Source: Phaseolus vulgaris (lineage: Eukaryota > Streptophyta > Magnoliopsida > Fabales > Fabaceae). From it: a stretch of DNA of 64,000 bases. The DNA lies in the NCBI RefSeq assembly GCF_000499845.2, contig NC_023754.2, forward strand, positions 11,944,037 to 12,008,036. Reading direction: 5' to 3'. The position numbers were made by a program, and so were the translations under genes. Positions 45,799 to 55,989 of this stretch are shown here, one piece after another (the first letter of the stretch is position 1; each line of letters starts with the position of its first letter). The notes below the pieces were generated by a model, which was given only the letters and a program-made list of their open reading frames with translations, did no database searches and had not been told where the DNA came from.

Positions 45799-45844
45799 TA
45801 AAAAATAATTTTAGGATCAAACTTGAGTATTTTTCAAGTACCAA

Positions 45845-45856
45845 GCTCTGATACCA
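45845..45856 (-). promoter_or_regulatory. Primer binding site, copy B
   Basis: Reads TGGTATCAGAGC on minus, the site for initiator methionine tRNA, two bases from the LTR. Confidence 0.85.
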
Positions 45857-45858
45857 AT

Positions 45859-46965
45859 TGTTAGAATGTTTGGTTTTAAACTAAAGAGGGGGTGAATGGT
45901 TTAAAGAAGGTTTTCACAAACTATTTTGGATAGAATGAAAATACTTCGTAAGAAACCAGATTTAGGAATTCAGTTTGCCAAGAACAAAGCTCAAAACCAA
46001 AAATCAACAGAAAAATAATCGGTTGTTTCGCAGAAACAATCTGTTGTTTATACCAGCATATAACAACAACTGAAATTAAAGAGTTTAAGGAAGAGAGAAA
46101 TGCACAAACAGTTTATACTGGTTCACTCTTAACCCAAGAACTACATCCAATTTCCCAGAAACCACTAGGGAATCCACTAGGTAATCAAATCCAGATTAGA
46201 TACACACACCACCAAACCTTGATTCCCTCAAGACACACACTTCCTTTGTCTCAGCACATACACCACCAAGAATGTTGATCTTGACAACCTCAAGAGCACA
46301 CAACCCTTCTTGGCTTTACAACACTAGAATGTTCACAAATTACAGAACGAATTACACTGTTACAAAATCAATTGAAATCAATACAGAGTAATCCTATTCC
46401 ACTTCTCTCTTGAATAACCAAAGCTTAAAGTTCAAAACTCAAATGCTTGAAAAAACTCTTTGAAAAACTTAAATCTATTTTTTTGTCTTGTTGTTTGTTA
46501 TAAAACATTAATAAACTATTTATTGTATTCAAATCTTGGTCAAAGCATTTAAAGCAGGAGCGTATTCAGTTATGAAATCAATTAAAGCTCTTATAACAAC
46601 CAAAACTGTTTTTCTGTTAGGATTCCAAACAAACAATCGGTTGAAATAGCAAATCAATCGGTTGTTTGGTTTTGATAGCAAGTTAACCATCCAAAAAAGT
46701 TTTCAAACTTTTTCAAAAACACCTAAGTATAAAACAATCGGTTGTTTCGACAAAACAACATGTTGTTTTTCACTTAGTTTGAAAAACACTTTAATCTTAA
46801 AAGGTTTGAAAATACTTAAGCTTTAGATTCAACAAAGAGTGGATTACAAATATAATCTACCCCAGATCCTATTCTAAAGCACACCAGCAACAACAAGCAC
46901 CTCCAGCCTTTCATCAAAGACAAAGGATTTGGATTCTTCAATGCTTGAACACACTTGATTCAACA
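45859..46965 (-). repeat. 5' LTR of copy B
   Basis: TGTTAGAATG to GATTCAACA, 1107 bp, ending at the target duplication ATGGG. Confidence 0.85.
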
Positions 46966-46970
46966 ATGGG

Positions 46971-47826
46971 CACTTCTCTCCAGCACGCCTGCACCTTTGC
47001 CACTGTCGCGTCTTCACCCGTTCTTTCCCATCTTGGGGTTTTGGTCCCTCTCACCGTCGTTCAACCGTCTCCCACCCCACCTTTGTAAGGGTAAAGCGGT
47101 GGTAATTGAGTCAGACGAGGATTCCTCCGAGGGGCCAATCTGCAAGAAACCCAAGCCTACGCCGGTGATGGTTTCACATTCTTCTTCTTCCGATCGCTCT
47201 GTTTCGCCTCGGGGTCGCACGACCGATGTTTCTCTGCTCCCTGATCTTGGTGGGACTGGTGCTTCTACTCCTCCTGTCCCTGAACTGCCCCTTGTCCTAC
47301 AGCACGCCATCAAAGGCTTTCAGCAAAGGGTGCCTGCGGATCAGGATGAAGCCACGGCGAGGGAGAGACTAGGCTTCAACTTCGGGGCGGTTCTCGCCGA
47401 ATTCATCGCTCGTTTGCTGCCCGTGAGGCTACTCTAAGGGAGGAGGTGGTCCATCTCTCGAAACTGCTCCATGCCAAGCGCCAAGAGGTTACTATATTGG
47501 AAGCAAGAGTTTTGTCCCAGCGGGTTAGGGTCTTAAAGCTGGAAGAGGCCGATGAGGAGTCTAAGTCCAAAATCATGGGGCTTGAACAAAGGTCCGTCAG
47601 TCGTGAGGTGCAGCTGGGTCGAGCGGAGGCTGAGCTTCATCAACCAGCTAAGAGGTTCGAAGAAGCGGAGGGTGAGCTGATCGGTTATGTCCTCGACGCC
47701 TATGATGAGGGATTCAGAGACTCTCTTGCCCAAGTTGTTTGTGTGCACTCTAGAATGGATATTACGCCCTTCACTGTATCGAACCTTGTTGAAAACGGGC
47801 AGATCGTTCCCAGGGTCCTTCCTTGA
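46971..47826 (+). pseudogene. Element 2 aORF, second piece
   Basis: It continues from 35074. It reads GKAVVIESDEDSSEGPICKK, a Pro/Ser-rich linker, VPELPLVLQHAIKGFQQR and a coiled coil (LSKLLHAKRQEVTILEARVL). It ends DEGFRDSLAQVVC then GQIVPRVLP (stop 47824-47826). A stop near 47085 and frameshifts there and near 47425 break it. The ending is homologous to the aORFs of elements 1 and 3. Confidence 0.75.
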
Positions 47827-48883
47827 TTTGTATTTGGCTGATGCATAAACTCTTTCATCTGTCCGCAACTTTTACTTTCCCGAACTCATATATATTTTTA
47901 TTTCTACATTACGAACTGCTTTTTTGACTCTCATAACTGCTCTGTCATGGTGTCTGGCGCCGAGACATTTCTTCTAGCGTTCTGTTGCATGTTCCCCTTA
48001 TCGTGAGGAGGGGTTTTAACTGTGAATTGGGTCGTTCCTCCTTGGCGTTATTCGCAAGGGGAACAAACTCTCAACTGACCTCGACTTCACTCAAAGACGT
48101 GGAGGATTTATCTGGCAAATTATTTCTTTTCACCTTGGTGCGATCACTCACGAGGGGAGGTGTTCTCTTACTAACCTACCTCTATGCTCACAAGGCTTCT
48201 AGCGCATGGGAAATTAACTCTTAACTGACCTCGGCTTCGCTCAAAGGCGAGGAGGATTTAATTGATGACTATTAACTAACCTCAGCTTTGCTCGAGGACG
48301 AGGAGGATTTATCTATTAATTGACCTCAGCTTCGCTCGAGGGCGAGGAGGATTTAACTTGAACTATTAACTGACCTCAGCTTCGCTCGAGGACGAGGAGG
48401 ATTTAACTTGAACTATTAACTGATCTCAGCTTCGCTCGAGGGCGAGGAGGATTTAACTAAACTTTTAACTGACCTCAGCTTCGCTCGAGGGCGAGGAGGA
48501 TTTATTTAGCGAACTATTTCGTTCAACCTTGGCGTTTTCACTCGAGAGGGGAGGCGTTCTCTTACGAACCTACCTTGCCGCTCATGAGGCTTCTAACGCA
48601 AGGAAAACAAATTCTTAATTGACCTCAGCTTCACTCGAGGGCGAGGAGGATTTATCTGGCGAACTATTTCGTTCAACCTTGGCGCTCTCACTCGAGAGGG
48701 GAGGTGTTCTCTTACGAACCTACCTCTCAGCCTACGAGACTTCTAACGAAAGGAAAACAAGTTCTTAACTGAATTGTACATAACTCGAGAAAGTATTTCA
48801 ATCGTAACTTATCTGGGGACCTCATTAAAAAACCCTTATAAGGGAAAAAGAGTGTCCTTTAATACCATATACAATATTCTTGC
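47827..48883. other. Convergent spacer of element 2 with tandem repeats
   Basis: From 48220 to 48660 a 50-bp unit (CTGACCTCAGCTTCGCTCGA, then GGCGAGGAGGATTTAACTTG) is repeated about six times, with a second pattern (TTCGTTCAACCTTGGCG, then CTCGAGAGGGGAGG) between. The conserved block GACCTCATTAAAAAACCC lies at 48814-48862. Confidence 0.75.
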
Positions 48884-49160
48884 TTAACTGAAATAAGACT
48901 TCAAGTCAGCTGCATTCCATGTGTACGGAACCGAGCCCTGCTTCAGCGCTTCTAACCTGCGTGCTTCGTCCCAAGGTTCTCCGTTCTTCTGGGAGGATTG
49001 GTCCACACGGGAGAGACCGATCGTGAAACCAACAGGGCTGCCTTCCTTGGTACCTGGTGTTTCTTTCCAGGCCCTTAGCATACTCTACTTCCCCTATGTG
49101 TAGGACCTTGCAACTGACCCTGTCTTTGTTCGAGGGCCGAACCAATCGCCTAGTCGATCA
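48884..49160 (-). pseudogene. Element 2 integrase C-terminal remnant
   Basis: The end WNAADLKSYFS, preceded by EALKQGSVPYT, matches the integrase end of element 1 (WNATNLKFYFN). Nothing of the catalytic core is left. The deletion joint toward the protease-RT linker lies near 49160-49230. Confidence 0.7.
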
Positions 49161-49233
49161 TCACTGGGTACCCCGGTTCTAGACTCTACGGTCTTCTCAA
49201 CCGGGGTTTGTGTCGTTTGGCCGGGGATGTTGC

Positions 49234-49831
49234 TTAGGTTGGAGACTCTCTCTCCAATCTCTCTTTCCCTAGAGTTGCCAAACGGATCAGATTGGTTCCG
49301 TGAGCGATTTCTGCTACGGTCCCGTCGGGTTTGGAGCGACTGACCTTGGGCAAGGGGACCCTCTCAGTATTCGGTGGTCCATTAGTGACCATGGATACCC
49401 GTCGCCTTGTTTTGAGGTTATTCTCGTAGCATCGCTTGGCCTCCTTCTGATTTGATTTTATGGTAATCACCTTTCCCGCCAGGTCTGGTAACTTTATCTT
49501 CATGTGCCTTGTCATGGCACCGCCCCTAACCTGTTCAACGTTGGTCTACCCAACAACATATTATAAGTAGAGGAGGCGTTGACGACAAGGTACCTGATGC
49601 TCTCCTACGTGACGCGGTGCCATCCGTGAAGGTGGTCCTCAACTCCAAGTATCCCCGCACCTCTACCTCGTCTCCTGCAAAACCGTAGAGACAGCCACCA
49701 TAGGGCCGTAGCATGTCGGGGGATAGCGGTAGTTTGTTGAAAGTCGTCCAGAACATTACATCTGTCGAGCTTCCTTGATCTACCAGCACACGGTGCACTT
49801 TCCTTCCTGCAGTTACTGTTGAGATTACCAC
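49234..49831 (-). pseudogene. Element 2 protease and start of the RT linker
   Basis: VHRVLVDQGSSTDVMFWTTF carries the protease motif, followed by GYLELRTTFTDGTASR, a frameshift near 49600, and the linker (MKIKLPDLAGKVITIKSNQK, CYENNLKTRRRVSMV). It matches 24399-24442 and following in element 1. RT does not follow. Confidence 0.85.
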
Positions 49832-50516
49832 TGGATCGTTGTCACGGGGGACAACGTCCTCCAGGTCGGCTTGGTAAAGACCAGGTCGACGTCAAAGGCG
49901 TCGTCGTTTCTCTGTGCTTCTACCGACATCACCGTTCGCATGTACCTCCTTCGCTGAGAAGCGGTACAACCTCCACCCGAGAACCCTCCTGCACTGGTGT
50001 GGCCCTCACCATGTAGGGGACTTCGTGCCCCGGGCCACCCCTATTGTCGCCACGTCCCCAGTCCCCTATTTTTCTTGCAGATAATCTCTTAGGAGACCGT
50101 TCTTCACAAGCTCGTCTAGCTGGTGTCCCAGCGCTAAGCAATTGCGTATGGGGTGGTCGTATGCTTGGTGGAACTCACACCAGGCATTCTTGTTGGGCTT
50201 GAGCCTCTTGTCGGTCTTGGGAGGCACCTTCAGTCTCTCCGTTATGTTTGGGATAGTGATGAGGTCTTTCAGTTCTACTATGAAGTCATGCCTTGGCAGC
50301 ACGTTATCTCTCCCGCGCCCCCTCGCATTAGACTTCTGGTAGGGTTGTTGCTTCGCAGGGGACTTCACCTCTGTCGTCGCCTCGTGCACCCTTAGGGTTT
50401 GAGGACGACTTGCATGTGCGCTTTTCACTAACTTCTTCCTCCGCCGCAATATAGGCCACCACGCGGCGCCTTATATCGGCGAAGGTCTTGAGGTGGTTAC
50501 GGATGAGTGACTCGTT
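49832..50516 (-). pseudogene. Element 2 gag, C-terminal part
   Basis: It reads NESLIRNHLKTFADIRRRVV, FIVELKDLITIPNI and AWCEFHQAYDHPIRNCLALG, homologous to the second half of the element 1 gag. It is cut from the N-terminal part by the solo LTR at 50522. Confidence 0.85.
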
Positions 50517-50521
50517 GAAGG

Positions 50522-51667
50522 TGTTAGAATATATGGCCTTAAACGAGAAGGGGGTGAATTGTTTAAGAAAGATTTTCATAAACTTTTAAGCTTAGAATGA
50601 AAATACTTCAAGAAAACCTTGATTAAGAAATCAGTTTTTCAAAACATAAAGCAAAAGCACAATACTGGAAAAACAATCGGTTGTTTTACCGAAACAATCG
50701 GTTGTTTATACGAATTATCAAATAACAAAACTGAATTTAAAGAGATAGGGATAAAGAGATTGTATACAGTTTTTTATACTGGTTCACTCCAAACCCAGAG
50801 CTACATCCAGTCTTCTCAGAAACCCTGAGGAAATCCACTAAGCAATCACACCTTGATCACTTACACAACAACCAAGAGAATGACCTTGAACACCTCAAGA
50901 CACACACTCTTCTTGGCCAACACACCAACACTAAGATTGTTGATCTTGATCCCCTCAAGAACACACAGCCAATCTTAGCAAACACAGAAATGAAACTTGT
51001 TTAACAGAGTACAAGGATTACACTTGTTACAGAAGATAATCTGAAATCAATACAAGCAGAATCCTATTCCATACACTTTGATCAATCACACACTCTTAGC
51101 AATCTCATCTCTTTGAAAAACTCAAAAACTCTTAGCAAAAACTTGTCAAAGATTAATTCTCAAATCTGTGTTTCTAAATATATTCAAAGATGTAGATTGT
51201 TATCAAATCTTAACAAACTCTTAAATTGCATTAAAAGATTGGTCAAAGCATTTAATGACTGAAGCGTAAGCAGTTAAATCATTTAAAGCTCAGTCAAAGA
51301 TAAAACAGTTTTTCTGTTATGGTGCCAAAACAAACAATCGGTTGTTTCCTCGAATCAATCGGTTGTTTTGGTTCTTAACAGTTCAACCATTTTAAAAACA
51401 ATTTTAAATCTTTTTCTCAAAACACCTAATAATAAACAATCAGTTGTTTCGATAAAACAATCGGTTGTTTTAACTTAGTTTGAAAACATTTTACTTTCAC
51501 AAAGATTGAGATGCTTATGCATTAGATTTAATCAAAGGGTGGATTACAACATCCAAACTACCCCAGAACTAGACTAAACCAGCACAACAACATCAAGCAC
51601 TGCAGAGGCTTCAACATCCTTCAAAGGATTTGGATTCTTCAAAACTTGAACACCACTTGGTTCAACA
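50522..51667 (-). mobile_element. Solo SIRE-like LTR inserted in element 2 gag
   Basis: TGTTAGAATATATGGCC to GGTTCAACA, 1146 bp. The flanks GAAGG and AAAGG are a 5-bp target duplication with one difference. No internal sequence is left, so the element was removed by LTR-LTR recombination. Gag sequence reads through on both sides (AFRKGIVSGSF, then NESLIRNH). Confidence 0.9.
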
Positions 51668-52273
51668 AAAGGATCCTGACACGATGCCCTTCCTAAACGC
51701 GTGCAACATCATCTTTTCTTTTGTGAGGTTCAACCTCATCACTTGCGCTCCAAAACGGTGGAGGAACTCCTTTAAAGACTCTCCCTGATATTGTCTTACA
51801 TCAAAGAGGTCACAGGAGACTGACGAGGGGGCTCGATTTGCGAGGTATTGTGCTTTGAACAACTTTGTGAGTTGCGGGAACGACGTTACATGGCCATCAG
51901 GGAGGCTAATGAACCAGTCCATCGTTGTTCCTGCCAAAGTCACCTTGGGCCCTACGAGCGTGGTTGGTATCACTGCATCCACGATCTCAAGTGAGAACGG
52001 TGTTGGGAACTCTCTGGGTGGCGTCACAGGCTCTTGATCTGCGCCCTCACGCTCAGCGACGTGGGTTTGCAGGTCTCTGCGCAGTTCCTCGTTTAAACAG
52101 AGCAGTTCTTCGCTCGTAGCTTGCGACGCTACCAAGTCAACTTGGATGCGTTCTTGGTTTGCTCTCGACGCAACCATCTCTTCCTGAAGGGCTCGCATCG
52201 TCTCCATAACTTGTTGTAGGGTGAGGGCCTCACCCCCATTTGGTGCAACAGATCCTTGCCTCGTACCTCTCAT
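51668..52273 (-). pseudogene. Element 2 gag, N-terminal part
   Basis: Starts MRGTRQGSVAPNGGEALTLQ, with a coiled coil and then PPREFPTPFSLEIVDAVIPT. It then jumps from VGPKVTLAG to TTMDWFISLPDGHVTSF. Against element 1 about 36 residues are missing here without loss of frame. It ends AFRKGIVSGSF at the solo LTR. Confidence 0.88.
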
Positions 52274-52319
52274 CTCTTGGATCTTCCTGGTTCTTGCTGG
52301 TGGGACAGTGTTTTGTATC

Positions 52320-52341
52320 GTGCCCCACGGTGGGCGCCAAA
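52320..52341 (-). promoter_or_regulatory. Primer binding site of element 2
   Basis: Minus strand TTTGGCGCCCACCGTGGGGC, directly inside the 5' LTR, is the usual Tat-type site. Confidence 0.85.
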
Positions 52342-53186
52342 TGTTCCTGTTGGTTGACTCGAAACGCCTTTGTACGCCTACGTCACTCTTACGTCCAGAG
52401 TCCTTGTGTTCACCTGTGCCTTTCTTGTGATGAACACCTGAAACACAAAAACAAAGGGCGCTCCTGTGGCTGTTTTCACTCCAACGCTCAAGTCAGTACT
52501 AAGGCTAGGAAACACCGAAACTGTATAATCTTGCTACTGTGTGTGTGTTTTACGGCGCAAGAGAATCCTCTCTTGTCAAGGCTGTTTACTTACTATTTAT
52601 AGACTGAAACTACGGTTTCCTGATTACCTAAAATGGGCCTTTCTGATGGGCGGGCCCAACATTGTTGTTACCTTACTCTCAGGGTAAGCTAGCGCGTGGG
52701 GTCCCTAACTGGAGTGCAACCTCTGACGGGATGACCACCAGGGTGCCACCTCGTGCACCTGATCTCTGGGGTCATCCGTCTCTAGGAGTGCCCTAACTGT
52801 TCACGTGTCATGCATGCAGCTCACCCCTGAACGTGACCCTTGCAGGCCATATCTTTCCAGTGGCTCTATACTTTGTGTCACGCCTGAACGCGTCGTCCAC
52901 TCTACACGCATGGGCACTCGTGATCTAGGCTTCTCCCTTACTGATAACTGGTGTGTGATATGAGATCCACCTTTCGTGGCCCATCTCTACCATTTGGGTT
53001 TCCGATGTCCAACCTCTCCACATTGTTTAGTGGCAAGTCGGTACATCCTGATGACCGATGTCTGACCACTCTTGGCTCCTTGGCGCACGTGCTTTGCAGG
53101 GTACTGGCCCGTGCTGCTTGTGGGACCCGCTTACGTGGCACCAACATTACTAGTGGTCAGTCAACACTCGAGGACCGGTCTGTACA
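52342..53186 (-). repeat. Element 2, 5' LTR
   Basis: TGTTCCTGTTGGTTGAC to CTGTACA, 845 bp. Partner of 33591-34434. Confidence 0.9.
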
Positions 53187-53339
53187 ATTTCATTTTTTGT
53201 TTTTGTCTTTGTGGTCATTCACTCTCTTTAAGAGCATTTTACTCATATTTATTTCGTAGGTAGTGTCCCCAATGGCGACAATTTACTCACATTTGTTTTC
53301 TCATGTAGTGTCCCTAATGGTGACGCAAAGTTTAATTAT
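53187..53339 (+). mobile_element. CACTA-like element, right part
   Basis: Continuation of 32965-33590 beyond element 2, with inverted subterminal motifs (GTGTCCCCAATGGCGAC). The outer terminus is lost where the TRIM begins. Confidence 0.45.
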
Positions 53340-53640
53340 TGTTGGAGATCCCACATCGACTAGAGATTAAAACATTTCATAGTGGGTGCAAACCTCACCT
53401 TATAAGTCAGTTTTATGAGGTTGAGTTAGGCTTAAAATCCACTTCTTAATATGATATCAGAGCCATTTTGAGTCTATCCTAACAATTGTTTGTCGAGCTT
53501 ATCAAAACACTCACAATCGAGCCGTTATCGGACCACCCATAATATATAGTCTCACGCACGAGTTAGTAGCCTCGACGTGAGGCAGTGTGTTGGAGATCTC
53601 ATATCGACTAAAGATTATAACATTTTATAGTACAAGTTTC
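53340..53640 (+). mobile_element. TRIM-like element
   Basis: A short terminal repeat (53340-53450) starts TGTTGGAGATCCCACATCGA and is followed by TGATATCAGAGCC (53452-53464), a methionine-tRNA primer site. A second, truncated repeat starts at 53588 (TGTTGGAGATCTCATATCGA). There is no coding sequence. Same family as the relic at 12295-12545. Confidence 0.75.
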
Positions 53641-54850
53641 CTAAAGATGACCATTAGAACTCCTAAAAACTCTCTATTCATGGAGTGCCATGTGGCGTCT
53701 ATAAATCCTCTCCATTGGTGGATTGCCATGTGGCAATCCATGTCTTGAAGGAACTTTCCATTAGCATGAAGACAAGTGGCATAAAAAGAGGAAGAAGCAT
53801 AGAAAAGTTTGTGTTTTGGAAGAACTTGAATGGTGACCTTTGAAGAAAGTTTGTGTTTTAGAATTTGATCAATGTTCTAAATTCAAGAACTCACCAAAAC
53901 TAAGCACCAACCAAGACTCATATTGAAGTCCATGTATTGTCAAATTGAATCAAAACAAAAGGAAAGAAGAACAAGAATTAAAACTGGCAGAATTTAAATG
54001 ATAGCTACTGAACCAAAACAGAATTAAGAACACAATGCTGGAAACACAAAAATAAACGGTAGAAAAAGAAGTAAACTCTAGGAATCAAAACTACCGAATG
54101 GAAAATTGAAGAAAAGGGAAGAAGAACACTTATAGAATAAGATGCTTGCTGGATTTTGAGAATTGGAAGAAGCCATTCACGCCACTTGGAACCTTGAACC
54201 AAGATAAGTGATGGAGTGCCACCACTTGAAGCTCGCCATAGCTCACAAGATAAGGCAAAGAAGAGGAAGACTCAAAACTCACAAATTCTCTCCAAAATTG
54301 AGTATAGTCTCTCTACTATAAAATTCCAATCTGAATTGTACAAGCTAAGCACCTTTATTTATAGCCTAGAGGTGCTGAAAAATAGGTGGGAATTTTCAAA
54401 TAAAACTCATTTGAAATTCCCACCAAAAACAAGTCACATGGGAGGTGTGACCTTTTTCTACTATGACACCTCCTAAAAACTACACCTACACCCCCCTACT
54501 AAGTCACATGGACAAAGTGACTCTCTCTAATACATTCACACCTATTTATTTAATATCCACACCTCCTACAAGAGTCATTCAAATGATGCTCTTTTATTTA
54601 ATGCTTGGCCTTGCCCCTCATTGTTTGGACTTGGGCTTCTTGGGCTTGGGCCTTCTTGGGCTTAGGCTTGGGCCTCATCTCTTGCAAAGATTAATAAGAA
54701 GAACTTTAAATGCTTTGGCCCTTGTCCATTTTGTCTATTGATAACATCTTTTTGATTCTCATCACGCCATGTAGGATGTGATGTGGGCGTTTCCTCTTTG
54801 CCTTTTAAGGCCCAAAGTTCTAGACTAAATTTGATGGAAACCGTCCAGCC
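53641..54850 (-). repeat. LTR-like non-coding sequence, probably minus orientation
   Basis: On minus it has a TATA box (CTATAAATAAAGGTGCTTAG, about 54340-54360) and GGCCCAAGCC-type repeats (54600-54680). It includes the 53862-54070 copy of the dispersed repeat at 3152-3362. Ends not determined. Confidence 0.45.
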
Positions 54851-55989
54851 TCACACAACCATATAATAAGGAGGATGAAGACCTAGAGGTTGTTTATTGA
54901 TTTAATTGTAAATATAGGTCTAATTGGGCTTTTGTTTACTTTTGTAGGCCCAATCAAGAGGACAACTCTAGGGTGAAGGAATGTACAAACATATCCAAGA
55001 AGACCTCTAACTCATTAAAACATAAACTAGAGCTTTGGCCAGAAGAACACAAGAAGATTGAGTTTCTGCTGACTAGTCAACATTATTTGTGGGCCAAGCT
55101 TTAGCTTAAATAAATTGTATAAAGTTGTTTAGGATTTCATGGGCCATGTATTGGGCATAGTAGTATAAAATAATTGGGCCAAATATTTGGGTCAAGTAGC
55201 ATAGGTTTTTGGACTTGTATTTGGGCCAATAGTCAAATATGACTAATTAGGGTTAAAAGTGACTAGTTAGGGTAACAATTGGGCTTCTTTGAGCCCAATG
55301 TAACCCTAAAATGTCTAGGGTAAATTGGAGAACGAAAATCACCTTGGCATGGAGCACATGGACGTCCACATGGCAACATAGGAGTGGAGAGGATTTAGCA
55401 TGGAAGATGTGAGCTAAACATGGAAAGCATGACTCCACATGACACCTTCTCATTGGAGAGTTTTATTTTGAATTTCAAATTATGGCTCCAAAATGTTCAG
55501 CCCTCTCTCCTATAAATTGAGGTGCTTGGCTATCATTTTGTAAGATTAATCAATGAGGGAATTGCTACCAAATTTGTGCCAATTGCACTCTTGTCTCCTA
55601 CCCTCCCTAGGATAGACGTTTGATCTTCAATTTTCCACTAGACCAAGTGATTAGGCCTCGCCTATCACTCTCCATACCTATCCTTCACCTTCAAGGAATC
55701 CACAAGCTCTAAGTGAGCTCCTTGTCCCCTACAATCCATGAAACTTCCGCACCTCTCCACCAAGAAAATTCAATCAGAATGAAGACATACTCCGTCAAAA
55801 TTGGTCCAGAATACAAGGTCTAAAATCCTATTTCTTCTAAGACTCAAAAATACGAAGATTAGAATAAAATTCTAACTACTCTTTACAATTTTTATAAGGC
55901 TAAAGAAGGAGAAATCATTAGAAAATATCTTCTTAATCATTATTTTCTCTCTCCTTAGCCTGAATGTTTTGGTGGCTGGGACGGTCCTC
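54851..55989 (+). repeat. LTR-like non-coding sequence, probably plus orientation
   Basis: A TATA-like CCTATAAATTGAGGTGCTTGG (about 55510-55530) resembles the box in the preceding block but faces the other way. It is rich in TTGGGCC motifs. No ORF, PBS or partner repeat recognised. Confidence 0.35.

Larger units (their letters stand above)
35075..46965 (-). mobile_element. Composite of two non-autonomous SIRE-like Copia elements
   Basis: The composite starts TGTTAGAATG, ends GATTCAACA, and is flanked by ATGGG on both sides (35070-35074, 46966-46970). Along plus the order is: chimeric LTR (35075-35775), ORF, gag, LTR (39907-41005), partial LTR (41006-41714), ORF, gag, LTR (45859-46965). Neither copy has protease, integrase or RT. 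The likely history is insertion of copy A into the 3' LTR of copy B at about 41006, then recombination between the adjacent LTRs on the left. Confidence 0.85.
33591..53186 (-). mobile_element. Element 2: Tat-clade retrotransposon with nested insertions and a pol deletion
   Basis: LTRs at 33591-34434 and 52342-53186 bracket the element; the flanks ATTTA and ATTTC match at four of five bases. Minus order: PBS, gag (split by a solo LTR), protease, linker, then only the C-terminal end of integrase. RT, both RNases H and most of integrase are gone. On plus, between integrase and the 3' LTR, is an aORF split by an 11.9-kb SIRE-like composite. Without the insertions the element is about 6.6 kb. Confidence 0.9.
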
